Made by a program: the position numbers and the translations under genes. This document shows, one piece after another, positions 23,087 to 31,485 of a DNA stretch of 64,000 bases. Source of the DNA: Occultella glacieicola. GTDB taxonomy: Bacteria; Actinomycetota; Actinomycetes; Actinomycetales; Beutenbergiaceae. The notes beneath the pieces were generated by a model. It made no database searches and was not told the origin of the DNA. It saw only the letters and a list, made by a program, of their open reading frames with translations. The stretch is from positions 278,303 through 342,302 of the forward strand of contig NZ_SMNA01000007.1 in NCBI RefSeq assembly GCF_004353825.1, read 5' to 3'. Each line of letters opens with the position of its first letter. Position 1 is the stretch's first letter.

Positions 23087-23815
23087 CAGGAGCAGCAGCG
23101 CCCACGGGGTCCACGCGGTCACCGCGAGCCCGGCGAGCAGCGCGCCCACGACCATCGCCACGTAGGCGCCCCGCGCCCGCCGCACCCCGAGCCGGACGGC
23201 CAGGGTGCGCTTGCCGACGCCGGCGTCGGTGGGGATGTCGCGGATGTTGTTGGCCATCAGGAGCGCGCACGCGAGCAGGCCGATCCCGACCGCACCGAGG
23301 ACGGCCGGACCGGTGATCCGCAGCGCCTGCGAGTAGGTGGTGCCGAGGGTGGCGACCAGCCCGAAGAACACGAACACCGCCACCTCGCCCAGGCCCCGGT
23401 ACCCGTACGGGGAGCGTCCGCCGGTGTAGAACCAGGCGGCCACCACGCAGACCACCCCGACGGCCAGCAACCACCACACCCCGGACACCGCACACAGCGC
23501 CAGCCCGAACAGTCCGGAGACCCCGAACGCGCCGAATGCCGCGGCCTTGACCCGCTTCGGCGGGACCGCACCGGACGCCGTCAGCCGTTGTGGCCCGACC
23601 CGGACGTCGTCGGTGCCGCGGATGCCGTCGGAGTAGTCGTTGGCGAAGTTCACGCCGACCTGCAGGGCCAGGGCCACCCCGGCGGCCAGCAGGGCGCGCA
23701 GCACCGACGCCGAGCCGACGAACGCGGCCGCGCCGGTGCCGGCCAGAACGGGTGCGACCGCCGCCGGCAGGGTGCGCAGCCGGGCCCCCTCGAGCCAGTC
23801 ACTCACCGAGGGCAT
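22937..23815 (-). CDS. menA: 1,4-dihydroxy-2-naphthoate polyprenyltransferase MenA
   Basis: 292 residues with about eight membrane helices. It attaches the polyprenyl tail to dihydroxynaphthoate in the menaquinone pathway. The first Asp-rich motif NDYSDGIRG lies near residues 60-68 and the second, NNIRDIPTDAGVGKRT, near 190-205; both bind Mg-diphosphate. The start chosen is ATG at 23815 with GGAG five bases upstream; an in-frame GTG nine codons earlier (23841-23842 region) is possible. The 3' end overlaps the DUF4229 gene by 150 bp, tail to tail. Confidence 0.94.
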   Translation of the reverse strand: MPSVSDWLEGARLRTLPAAVAPVLAGTGAAAFVGSASVLRALLAAGVALALQVGVNFANDYSDGIRGTDDVRVGPQRLTASGAVPPKRVKAAAFGAFGVSGLFGLALCAVSGVWWLLAVGVVCVVAAWFYTGGRSPYGYRGLGEVAVFVFFGLVATLGTTYSQALRITGPAVLGAVGIGLLACALLMANNIRDIPTDAGVGKRTLAVRLGVRRARGAYVAMVVGALLAGLAVTAWTPWALLLLLLAPVVVILARRVLGGATGRDLIGVLRDTGLLELAFGLVLLAALLLGTA

Positions 23816-23854
23816 GCGGACTCCGTTCCTGTGGGCAGGCACCCGGGATGGAGT

Positions 23855-23875
23855 GCGCTAGCGAGGATATAGCGC
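23855..23875 (-). promoter_or_regulatory. Candidate menA promoter region with inverted repeat
   Basis: GCGCTA / TAGCGC (23855-23860 and 23870-23875) surround an AT-rich centre whose minus strand reads TATATC, a possible -10 about 50 bases before the menA ATG. The rest of the 206-base gap up to menE (23816-24021) shows no gene I can support. Confidence 0.35.
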
Positions 23876-24021
23876 CTGGTCTGTGGCATGAGCATCTACC
23901 TGGTGCCCCATCCGTAGGCGACGCATCACGTCGACGTCGCCCACCTGAGCCGGACCGCCCACCTCACGCCGTAGGCAGCGGAACCGTCGAGGAGCCGACC
24001 CCGAGAGGCGACGCCGCCCGG

Positions 24022-25203
24022 CTAGCCGTGCTGCTCGCCCAACCCGGCGGCGAGGTCCGCGGCCGCGCTCGCGGCCACGGCCCGCCGGTCCACCTTGCCG
24101 GGTCCGCGCAGCGGCAGTCCCGCGCGCACGAGCAGGGCGCGCGGCGCCGCCGGGCCACCGCCGGCAGCGGCTCGCACGGTGGCCAGGTCGGGCGGGGCGA
24201 CGCCGGGCCGGGGCACCACCACGGCCGTGACCGACTCGCCCCATTCGGCGTCCGGGACCCCGACCACGGCCACCTCGGCGACCGAGTCCAGCGCGGTGAT
24301 CGCCCGCTCCACCGCGGCCGGGTGCACGTTGAGGCCCCCGGTGACCAGCACGTCGTCGACGCGCCCGAGCACGGCGAGGGTGTCGCCCTCCAGGGTGCCG
24401 GCGTCCCCGGTGCGCAGCCACCGGCGGCCCGCGAACTGCACGAACGGGTCCGGACCGTCGTCGAGGTAGCCGTCGGCCAGCACGGCCCCGGCGAGGTGGA
24501 TCCGGCCGTCGGCGGCCAGCCGCACGTCGACGCCGTCGAGCGGGACGCCGTCGTACACGCAACCGCCACAGGTCTCGGTCATGCCGTAGGTGGTCACCAC
24601 CGGGATCCCCGTCTCCCGGGCAGCGGCCAGCACGCCTCCCGCGGTGGCCGCGCCGCCGACGAGCACGGCGGCGCAGGTGCGCAGGAGGTCGACGGCGGAG
24701 CCGCCGTCGGTCAGGACCCGCACCAACTGCGTGGGCACCAGGGAGAGGTATCGGGGCACGTCGGTGCGCATCGCGCGCAGGCCGGCGGCCAGGGCCGCCG
24801 GCGTGAACCGGCCGGGGCGGACCACCACCGGGACGGTCCCGGCCAGGACCGAGCGGATCAGCACCTGCAGGCCCGCCACGTGGTCGGTCGGCAGGGCGAG
24901 CAGCCACTGCCCCGGTCCGGACAGTCGGGCCTCGGTGGCCGCCGCGCTGGCCCGAAGCGCCGCCGCGCCGAGTGCGACCGGGCGGCCGACGCCGCTGGTC
25001 GAGCCGGAGGTGGTCAGGATGGCGGCGGTGCCGGACCCGGCTCGATCGGCGACCGCCGTCGTCGTCGGGGCGTTCGTGACCGCCGGGCCGGTGCCGTCGA
25101 GTGCCGCCGTGATCGCCGCGAGCAGGTCGTACGGCACCGGGGCCGGCCGGTCGTCGGGGCCGGCTGCGGGACCCGGTTGACCGGGGGTGGTGGATGCGGG
25201 CAC
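24022..25203 (-). CDS. menE: o-succinylbenzoate-CoA ligase MenE
   Basis: 393 residues, shorter than typical acyl-CoA ligases because the N-terminal region is reduced. ANL motifs are visible: P-loop LTTSGSTSGVGRPV near 63-76, YGMTETCGG near 208-216, the hinge region LRTGDAG then LGRVDDVLVTGG near 270-300, and the C-terminal catalytic Lys in GPGKVDRRAV near 375. It activates o-succinylbenzoate with CoA in menaquinone synthesis. The start is GTG six bases after TACGCT (leaderless). It lies 206 bases upstream of menA on the same strand. Confidence 0.92.
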   Translation of the reverse strand: MPASTTPGQPGPAAGPDDRPAPVPYDLLAAITAALDGTGPAVTNAPTTTAVADRAGSGTAAILTTSGSTSGVGRPVALGAAALRASAAATEARLSGPGQWLLALPTDHVAGLQVLIRSVLAGTVPVVVRPGRFTPAALAAGLRAMRTDVPRYLSLVPTQLVRVLTDGGSAVDLLRTCAAVLVGGAATAGGVLAAARETGIPVVTTYGMTETCGGCVYDGVPLDGVDVRLAADGRIHLAGAVLADGYLDDGPDPFVQFAGRRWLRTGDAGTLEGDTLAVLGRVDDVLVTGGLNVHPAAVERAITALDSVAEVAVVGVPDAEWGESVTAVVVPRPGVAPPDLATVRAAAGGGPAAPRALLVRAGLPLRGPGKVDRRAVAASAAADLAAGLGEQHG

Positions 25204-25209
25204 GGACCC

Positions 25210-25252
25210 AGCGTAGGAGGCGGCCGGTCGCTCCCGGCACTGGGGCTAGAGT
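25210..25252. promoter_or_regulatory. Divergent leaderless promoters of menE and the DUF3048 gene
   Basis: Minus strand TACGCT (25210-25215) ends six bases before the menE GTG; plus strand TAGAGT (25247-25252) ends seven bases before the ATG at 25260. Neither start has a Shine-Dalgarno. Confidence 0.5.
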
Positions 25253-25259
25253 AAGCGCG

Positions 25260-26333
25260 ATGTTCAACGCGACCAGAGCCGGGATCCGGCGCAGGAACGC
25301 CATCGGGATCCTCGCCGCCGCACTCCTCGTGCTGGTCGGATGCTCGGGGCAGCCCGAGGAGCCCGCCACCGAGATCGTCGAGGTCCCGCCGGAGGTGGTC
25401 GTCGCCAAGGCCGCCCCGCCGGAGCCGGCCGCCGTGATCGGCTGGCCGTTGACCGGCGTGCCCGGCGAGGTGGTCGAGCGCCCCGCGATGTCCATCAAGA
25501 TCGAGAACTCGAACGCGTCCCGCCCGCAGACCGGGCTGCAGGCGGCGGACGTGGTCTGGGAACAGATGGTCGAGGGCGGCATCACCCGGTTCAACGCCGT
25601 CTACCACTCGACGCTCCCGGCCGAGGTCGGCCCGGTGCGGTCGGTGCGCCCGATGGATGCCGGGATCTCCGCGCCGTACGGAGGCCTGATCGTCTTCTCC
25701 GGAGGGCAGTCCCCGTTCGTGCAGGCGGTGCGGGACGCCGGACTGCAGGTGCTCAGCCACGACGGCGGCCAGGCCGGCTTCTACCGCACCCCGGACCGGT
25801 TCGCACCGCACAACCTGTACGGCACCCCGCAGGAGTTCCTCGACCAGGCGGACGACTCGCACAGCGCCCCGCCGCCGGAGCAGTTCGCGTTCGCCCGGAC
25901 CGCCGAGGCGGCCTCGGCGGTCACCGCGGGAACCGCCGCGGGCTCGATCGCGGTGCACTTCCCGCAGGCGCACCCGGGATGGACCTGGGACGCCGGGCAG
26001 GGGCTCTGGCTGCGCACCGAGGACGGTGCCCCGGCCACCACGAGCGACACCGGGCAACTGACCGCGGTGAACGTCGTGGTGCTGCGCGTCGACGTCGTCA
26101 CGACCTCCTACACCGACCCGAGCGGCGCCTCCGTGCCCGAGACCGTGATGGCCGGCTCCGGGGAGGCCGTGGTCGCCACCGGCGGACGAACGATCACCGG
26201 GACCTGGACGAAGCCCGACGACGCGTCGCCGGTCACGTTGACCACCGCCGACGGTGCCGTCATCAGGTTGGCCCCGGGCAACACCTGGGTCGAGCTGCTG
26301 CCGACCTCGACCGGATCGATCTCGATCGGCTGA
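25260..26333 (+). CDS. DUF3048 (YerB-like) lipoprotein
   Basis: 357 residues. A basic N-terminus and hydrophobic stretch end in the lipobox LVGC (Cys near residue 30), so the protein is exported and lipidated. Two DUF3048 lobes follow: the N-terminal one with ERPAMSIKIENSNASRPQTGL and GPVRSVRPMD, the C-terminal one with WTKPDDASPVTL and APGNTWVELLP. Function is unknown; the Bacillus relative YerB is of uncertain role. The start is ATG at 25260, leaderless, divergent from menE. Confidence 0.88.
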   Translation: MFNATRAGIRRRNAIGILAAALLVLVGCSGQPEEPATEIVEVPPEVVVAKAAPPEPAAVIGWPLTGVPGEVVERPAMSIKIENSNASRPQTGLQAADVVWEQMVEGGITRFNAVYHSTLPAEVGPVRSVRPMDAGISAPYGGLIVFSGGQSPFVQAVRDAGLQVLSHDGGQAGFYRTPDRFAPHNLYGTPQEFLDQADDSHSAPPPEQFAFARTAEAASAVTAGTAAGSIAVHFPQAHPGWTWDAGQGLWLRTEDGAPATTSDTGQLTAVNVVVLRVDVVTTSYTDPSGASVPETVMAGSGEAVVATGGRTITGTWTKPDDASPVTLTTADGAVIRLAPGNTWVELLPTSTGSISIG

Positions 26334-26413
26334 CGTCGCGCCACCCCGCCGCAGGATCCGGCAACGCCGCAGAGCCCGTCCACCAGGCACCACCCGACCA
26401 CAGGGAGAATCCC

Positions 26414-27181
26414 GTGTCCGCACCCGTACGCATCGCCGCCCAGCTCCAACCACAGCACGCCCCCGACTACGGCCTGATCCGCGACGCGGTGCTGCGCGCC
26501 GAGGACGCCGGGGTCGACATCGTCTTCAACTGGGACCACTTCTACCCCCTCAACGGGGACACCGACGGTCACCACTTCGAGTGCTGGACGATGCTCGGCG
26601 CCTGGGCCGAACAGACCGAGCGGGTCGAGATCGGTGCGCTCGTGACCGGCGGCGGATACCGCAACCCGGACCTGCTCGCGGACATGGCGCGCACCGTGGA
26701 CCACATCAGCGGCGGTCGGCTGATCCTCGGCATCGGGGGCGGCTGGAACGAGAAGGACTACGAGAACTACGGCTACGAGTTCGGCACCCCGGGCACCCGT
26801 CTGGACCTGCTCAAGGAGTACCTGCCCCGGATCCGGTCCCGGTTCGAACAGCTGAACCCGGCCCCGGTGCGCGAGATCCCGATCCTCATCGGCGGGGGAG
26901 GGGAGCGCAAGACGCTGCGCCTGGTCGCCGAGCATGCCGACATCTGGCACTCCTTCTCGGATCTGGAGACCCTGCAGCGCAAGGGCGGCATCCTCGCCGA
27001 CCACTGCGCCGACGTGGGCCGGGACCCCGCTCTCATCTCCCGATCGACCTCCTGGCCGGGCGCGGACGAGGCCGAGCAGTACGTGGCCGAGGGGGTTCGG
27101 CTGTTCACGATCGGCGTCAGCGGACCCGACTACGACCTGACCACGGTCCGCGACGCGCTCGCCTGGCGCGACGCGCGTTAA
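26414..27181 (+). CDS. LLM-class F420/flavin-dependent oxidoreductase
   Basis: 255 residues, a luciferase-like monooxygenase TIM barrel: WDHFYPL near residue 40, the GALVTGGGYRNPDLLADMARTVD strand-helix (substrate and cofactor site) near 75-95, SGGRLILGIGGGWNEKDY near 98-115, and IPILIGGGGERKTLRLVAEHAD near 155-175. Such proteins in actinobacteria usually bind F420 and transfer hydride; substrate unknown. The GTG start has GGGAG six bases upstream. It follows the DUF3048 gene by 80 bases and may be co-transcribed. Confidence 0.87.
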   Translation: MSAPVRIAAQLQPQHAPDYGLIRDAVLRAEDAGVDIVFNWDHFYPLNGDTDGHHFECWTMLGAWAEQTERVEIGALVTGGGYRNPDLLADMARTVDHISGGRLILGIGGGWNEKDYENYGYEFGTPGTRLDLLKEYLPRIRSRFEQLNPAPVREIPILIGGGGERKTLRLVAEHADIWHSFSDLETLQRKGGILADHCADVGRDPALISRSTSWPGADEAEQYVAEGVRLFTIGVSGPDYDLTTVRDALAWRDAR

Positions 27182-27276
27182 CGCACCGACCACAGCCGGC
27201 ACCCGGCCGTTGCGAGGTCGCCCCGCGGGCGGTCGCCCCGAGCAGTCCGACGGGACCGGGCCCCGACCACCCGAGG

Positions 27277-28980
27277 TCAGTGGCCGCCGTCGTGCCGGTA
27301 CAGCCGCGCCTCCTCCTGGTCCAGCAGGTGCTCGGCCTTGGCGAGCGAGGTCGAACGGTGCACCCCGAGCGAGCGTGCCTCGATCAGGGCGGCCCGCTCG
27401 GCCTCGAGCACCCGTCGGCGCAACCGGACGTACACGGCGTGCGCGCCGCCGTCGCCCCCGGTCTCGCGGACCGCTGCGGCGCGCAGCACGCTCTCCGCGC
27501 GGACCCTGGTCAGGATCGTCGGCTCCACGGGCTCCTCACCCTCCAGCGCGGTGTCGCTGACGGTGGCCAGCCCGGTGGTGCTGATCTCCTCGAGCAGCGA
27601 GGCGAGGTCGTCGCGCTCACGCTCGGCGCTCGCGCCGGTGACCCGAAGTCGGCCGATCAGGGCGGGCAGGGTGCCGCCCTGCAGCAGCAGGGTCACCAGG
27701 GCGACCGTGAACGCGACCAGGATCAGCTGGGGCCGGTAGGGCAGGTCCCGGGGCAGCGACTGGGCCGCGGCGAGCGTGACCACACCGCGCATCCCGGACC
27801 AGCCCAGCACCACGCCACCGCGCCAGCCGAGGCCCTCCGCGGTGAGCGAGTCCACGTCCGCGCGACGGCGCGCCAGCATGCGGCTGATCCGGGACGCTCG
27901 GGCCCGCACCCGCGGATCGTCCGTCGGGGCCCCGCGCAGCCGGTCGAGTGCCTGGTCCAGGTAGACCCCGCGGGTCTGCGCCCGGCGCGCGTCTCGGCGC
28001 AGGCTGGCGATCAGCGGCACCATGAACGCGAACCGGACCACGATCAGCACGGCCGTCATGAGCAGGCCGATCAGGACCGCGGAGCCGACGCCGAGGTCGT
28101 CGTCCTCGACCTGCACCACGAGGGTCGCCACCTCGGTGCCCATCAGGAGGAACACGCCGTTCTCGAGGATGAACTGCACCGTGCGCCAGTTCAGGCGCTC
28201 GCTGATCCGGTCCTGGGCGGTCAGCCGGGTGGCGCTGCGATGCCCGGCGACCAGCCCGGCCACCACCACGCTGAGCACCCCGGAGGCGCCCAGTTCCTCG
28301 GCGGGCAGATAGGCGATGAATGGCACCGCGAACGAGATCGAGGTGTTCAGCACCGGGTTGTTCAGCCGCGCCCGCACCGCGACGGTTGCGAACCCGATCG
28401 CGATCCCGACCCCGATGGCGACGGCGACCGCGAACACGAAGTCACCGACGAATCCCCACAGCGAGACCACCCCTGCGGTGGCGGCGATCGCGGACCGAAG
28501 CAGCACCAGCGCGGTGGCGTCGTTGACCAGGCCCTCGCCCTCGAGCACCGTGACGAGCCGCCCGGGCAGCCCGAGCCGCTTGCCGATGGCGGTGGCCGCC
28601 ACCGCGTCCGGCGGGCTGATCACGGCGCCGAGCGCGAACGCGGCAGCCAGGTCCAGGTCCGGGAAGATCAGGTAGAGCAGGTACCCGGAGACTGCGGTGC
28701 TGAGGATCACCAGCACCACCGAGAGCCCGGTGATCGCCTTGAGGTTGCGCCGGAAGTCCATCAGCGGCACGTTCACGGCCGCCGAGTACAGCAGCGGCGG
28801 CAGCACCCCGACCAGGATCCACTCCGGGTCGACCTCGACCGAGGGCGCGAACGGAAGGAAACTGAACAGGCTGCCCACGACGATCAGGATCAGCGGCGCG
28901 GCCACCCCGAGTTTCGGCGCGAACCTCGCCACCAGCACGATCGTGACGATCGCGGCGACGGCGGCGAGTGCGTACTCCAT
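27277..28980 (-). CDS. Na+/H+ antiporter, CPA1 (NhaP/NHE-type) family
   Basis: 567 residues. About 12 hydrophobic helices in the first 430 residues; the transport-site motif is ISPPDAVAATAIG near 122-134 and the second Asp is in EGLVNDATALVLL near 149-161. RGVVTLAAAQSLP near 400 is also conserved. The C-terminal 130 residues are cytoplasmic, charged and helical, and probably regulatory. It exchanges Na+ or K+ for protons. The start is ATG six bases after TAGGTT. The gene converges on the LLM oxidoreductase. Confidence 0.92.
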   Translation of the reverse strand: MEYALAAVAAIVTIVLVARFAPKLGVAAPLILIVVGSLFSFLPFAPSVEVDPEWILVGVLPPLLYSAAVNVPLMDFRRNLKAITGLSVVLVILSTAVSGYLLYLIFPDLDLAAAFALGAVISPPDAVAATAIGKRLGLPGRLVTVLEGEGLVNDATALVLLRSAIAATAGVVSLWGFVGDFVFAVAVAIGVGIAIGFATVAVRARLNNPVLNTSISFAVPFIAYLPAEELGASGVLSVVVAGLVAGHRSATRLTAQDRISERLNWRTVQFILENGVFLLMGTEVATLVVQVEDDDLGVGSAVLIGLLMTAVLIVVRFAFMVPLIASLRRDARRAQTRGVYLDQALDRLRGAPTDDPRVRARASRISRMLARRRADVDSLTAEGLGWRGGVVLGWSGMRGVVTLAAAQSLPRDLPYRPQLILVAFTVALVTLLLQGGTLPALIGRLRVTGASAERERDDLASLLEEISTTGLATVSDTALEGEEPVEPTILTRVRAESVLRAAAVRETGGDGGAHAVYVRLRRRVLEAERAALIEARSLGVHRSTSLAKAEHLLDQEEARLYRHDGGH

Positions 28981-28986
28981 GACAGA

Positions 28987-28992
28987 AACCTA
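28987..28992 (-). promoter_or_regulatory. -10 hexamer TAGGTT of the antiporter gene
   Basis: Minus-strand TAGGTT ends six bases before the ATG at 28980; leaderless spacing. Confidence 0.45.
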
Positions 28993-29116
28993 CGGGGTCG
29001 CCCGCCGGCATCAGACCTCGGGATGACGGCGCCATGGTGCCTCGGGAGGAGGGCGCCGGCCGGAGTCGCGCTCCGGGCACGATGTGCACGGCAGCGGCGG
29101 TGAGCAGGATCGGGAC

Positions 29117-29431
29117 ATGGCCACGATCACCCCCGCACCCACCACTGCCCGCGCGGCCCTGCCCGCGCGTCCACGACCCACAGCGCCCACGCAGCCGCGT
29201 CCCACCGGCCCGGCCGTGCCCGCTGTGCCCACCGGCCGGGCCGCGGACGACCGCGGAACGCACGCGCCGCCGTCGACCCGGTTCGCCGCCGTGGACGCCC
29301 GCCCGCGGCCGGTCCGCGACGGCCTGCTGCCCGCCACCCTGTCCCTGCTCGCCGTGCTCGGAATCCTCACCGGCCTCGCGGCCGCCGCGGGTTGGGTGGT
29401 CCGACTGCTCGCCGACTACATGCTCGGCTGA
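29117..29431 (+). CDS. Small tail-anchored protein of unknown function
   Basis: 104 residues. The first 70 are low in complexity, rich in Pro, Ala, Thr and Arg; a single hydrophobic helix (LLPATLSLLAVLGILTGLAA and onward) lies near the C-terminus, with only a few residues after it. That layout suggests a membrane anchor with a disordered cytoplasmic region. No family is recognised. The start is the ATG at 29117; an in-frame ATG at 29084 is possible but has no better signal. The gene sits in a spacer between the antiporter and menB and is the least certain of the annotated genes. Confidence 0.45.
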   Translation: MATITPAPTTARAALPARPRPTAPTQPRPTGPAVPAVPTGRAADDRGTHAPPSTRFAAVDARPRPVRDGLLPATLSLLAVLGILTGLAAAAGWVVRLLADYMLG

Positions 29432-29438
29432 GCCCGGC

Positions 29439-30410
29439 TCAGAAGTAGTACGGGAAGCCGGACCAGTCCGGCGGCCGACGCTCGAGGAACGCGTCCCGCC
29501 CCTCGACCGCCTCGTCGGTCATGTAGGCCATCCGGGTGGCCTCGCCGGCGAACACCTGCTGCCCGGCAAGTCCGTCGTCGGCCATGTTGAACGCGAACTT
29601 CAGCATCCGGACGGCCTGCGGCGACTTGGTCGCGATGATCGCCGCCCATTCCAGGGCCCGCTCCTCGAGCTCCGCGTGCGGGACGGCCTCGTTGATCGCG
29701 CCCCACGCCTGCGCCTGCTCGGCGGAGTACGCACGGGCCAGGAAGAAGATCTCCCGGGCGCGCTTGTCGCCGACCTGCCGGGCGAGCAGCGCCGAGCCGT
29801 ACCCCGCGTCGAAGGACGCCACGTCGGCGTCGGTCTGCTTGAACCGGCCGTGCTCGAGGGAGGCGATGGTCAGGTCCGCGACGACGTGCAGGCTGTGTCC
29901 GCCACCGGCCGCCCACCCGGGCACGACGGCGATCACCGGCTTGGGCATGGTGCGCATCAGCCGCTGCACCTCGAGGATGTGCAGTCGGCCGGCCCGGGCC
30001 GGATCGACGGCGGCCCCCTCGGCCCCCTCGGCGCCCTCGGCGCCGTCGGAGGAGTACCGGTACCCGTCCCGGCCACGGATCCGCTGATCGCCGCCGGAGC
30101 AGAACGCCCAGCCGCCGTCCTTGGGGCTCGGCCCGTTGCCGGTGAGCAGCACGGCGGCCACGTCCGGGCTCATCCGGGCGTGGTCGAGGGCGCGGTAGAG
30201 CTCGTCGACCGTGTGCGGGCGGAACGCGTTGCGGACCTCGGGCCGGTCGAACGCGATCCGGACCACCGGCAGGTCCCGTGGCCGGTCGCCGGTGCGGTCG
30301 ACCCCGCGGTGATAGGTGAGATCGGTGAGGTCGAAGCCGGGGACCTCGCGCCAACGCTGCGGGTCGAACAGGTCGGAGACCTGGGCGGGGAGGGGAGCGG
30401 AGTCAGTCAC
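29439..30410 (-). CDS. menB: 1,4-dihydroxy-2-naphthoyl-CoA synthase MenB
   Basis: 323 residues, a crotonase-fold enzyme that closes the second ring in menaquinone synthesis. Seen: ALDHARMSPDVAAVLLTGNG, the oxyanion-hole strand VVPGWAAGGGHSLHVVADLT near 165-185, and TDADVASFDAGYGS near 195-208, typical of MenB. An acidic Ala-Glu-Gly repeat at about residues 122-134 is encoded by four 9-bp units and lies in a surface loop. The start is GTG six bases after TAAGGT (leaderless), divergent from menC with 67 bases between. Confidence 0.95.
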   Translation of the reverse strand: MTDSAPLPAQVSDLFDPQRWREVPGFDLTDLTYHRGVDRTGDRPRDLPVVRIAFDRPEVRNAFRPHTVDELYRALDHARMSPDVAAVLLTGNGPSPKDGGWAFCSGGDQRIRGRDGYRYSSDGAEGAEGAEGAAVDPARAGRLHILEVQRLMRTMPKPVIAVVPGWAAGGGHSLHVVADLTIASLEHGRFKQTDADVASFDAGYGSALLARQVGDKRAREIFFLARAYSAEQAQAWGAINEAVPHAELEERALEWAAIIATKSPQAVRMLKFAFNMADDGLAGQQVFAGEATRMAYMTDEAVEGRDAFLERRPPDWSGFPYYF

Positions 30411-30416
30411 GCTGAC

Positions 30417-30471
30417 ACCTTAGGACGTGCGGCCGGTGCCCCCACCAGCATCGACACCGTCGCCCTATCCT
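30417..30471. promoter_or_regulatory. Divergent leaderless promoters of menB and menC
   Basis: Minus strand TAAGGT (30417-30422) ends six bases before the menB GTG; plus strand TATCCT (30466-30471) ends six bases before the menC GTG. No Shine-Dalgarno on either side. Confidence 0.5.
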
Positions 30472-30477
30472 GAACCG

Positions 30478-31485
30478 GTGAACCCCCGTGTCTACGCCAC
30501 GCCCCTGCGCACCCGCTTCCGTGGGCTGGACGTCCGGGACGGCGTGCTCGTGGCCGGGCCGGCCGGCTGGGGCGAGTTCTCCCCGTTCTGGGACTACGAC
30601 ATCGCCGAGTCCGCGGCGTGGTGGCGCGCGGCGCACGAGGCCGCCACGCTCGGCTGGCCCGCCCCGCGGCGCACCCGGATCCCCGTCAACGTCACGGTGC
30701 CGGCCGTCGGTCCGGACCGGGCCGCCGAGATCGTGGCCGCCTCCGGCGGATGCACGACGGCGAAGGTCAAGGTGGCCGAGCCCGGCCAGTCCGTAGCGGA
30801 CGAGCAGGCCCGCCTCGAGGCGGTGCGGAGCGCCCTCGGCCCGGGCGGCCGGATCCGCATCGACGCCAACGGCGCCTGGGACCTGGACACCGCGCTCGGC
30901 CGGCTCGCGGTCCTCGACCGCGCCGCGGGCGGGCTGGAGTACGCCGAGCAGCCCTGTGCCGACGTCGCCGACCTGGCCGCGCTGCGACGTCGGGGGTCGG
31001 TGCCGATCGCCGCGGACGAGAGCATCCGGCGTGCCGAGGATCCGATGGCGGTGGTCCGCGCCGAGGCCGCCGACGTCGTGGTGCTCAAGGTGCAGCCGCT
31101 CGGTGGTGTCCGCGCGGCCCTACGGATCGCCGAGGAGGTCGGCCTGCCCGTGGTGGTGTCCTCTGCGCTCGAGACGTCCGTCGGCATCGCGGCCGGGCTC
31201 GCGCTGGCGGCGGCGCTGCCGACGCTCGAGCACGCCTGCGGGCTCGCCACCGTGCACCTGCTCACCGCGGACGTGGTGGCCGACCCGCTGGTCCCGGTCG
31301 ACGGCACGATCGCGGTCCGCCGGCCCGAACCCGATCCGGCCGCGCTCGAGGCGACCGCGGCCGACGACGTTCGGACGGCCCGGTGGCGCGCCCGGCTGGA
31401 CGCCGTCGCCGAGCTCACCGGCCTGGCCGTTCCGGTCGGTGCGGACGCCTCAGCCGGGACCAGGGGCGGGGCGGTGTCGCGGTGA
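30478..31485 (+). CDS. menC: o-succinylbenzoate synthase MenC
   Basis: 335 residues of the enolase superfamily. The catalytic Lys pair is in TAKVKVAE (near residues 97-104); metal ligands are Asp in RIDANGAW near 126-133, Glu in EYAEQPC near 155-160 and Asp in PIAADESI near 178-185; the second Lys is VVLKVQPLGG near 203-212. It dehydrates SHCHC to o-succinylbenzoate. The GTG start at 30478 fits the leaderless promoter; the frame is open a little upstream without a better start. Its stop overlaps the menD start (GTGA). Confidence 0.94.
   Translation: MNPRVYATPLRTRFRGLDVRDGVLVAGPAGWGEFSPFWDYDIAESAAWWRAAHEAATLGWPAPRRTRIPVNVTVPAVGPDRAAEIVAASGGCTTAKVKVAEPGQSVADEQARLEAVRSALGPGGRIRIDANGAWDLDTALGRLAVLDRAAGGLEYAEQPCADVADLAALRRRGSVPIAADESIRRAEDPMAVVRAEAADVVVLKVQPLGGVRAALRIAEEVGLPVVVSSALETSVGIAAGLALAAALPTLEHACGLATVHLLTADVVADPLVPVDGTIAVRRPEPDPAALEATAADDVRTARWRARLDAVAELTGLAVPVGADASAGTRGGAVSR

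Noticed and set aside
27182..27276. GC-rich segments between the LLM gene and the antiporter gene as terminator
   Set aside because: Only short imperfect pairings are visible, for example around GCGAGGTCGCC; none is strong enough to list as a hairpin.
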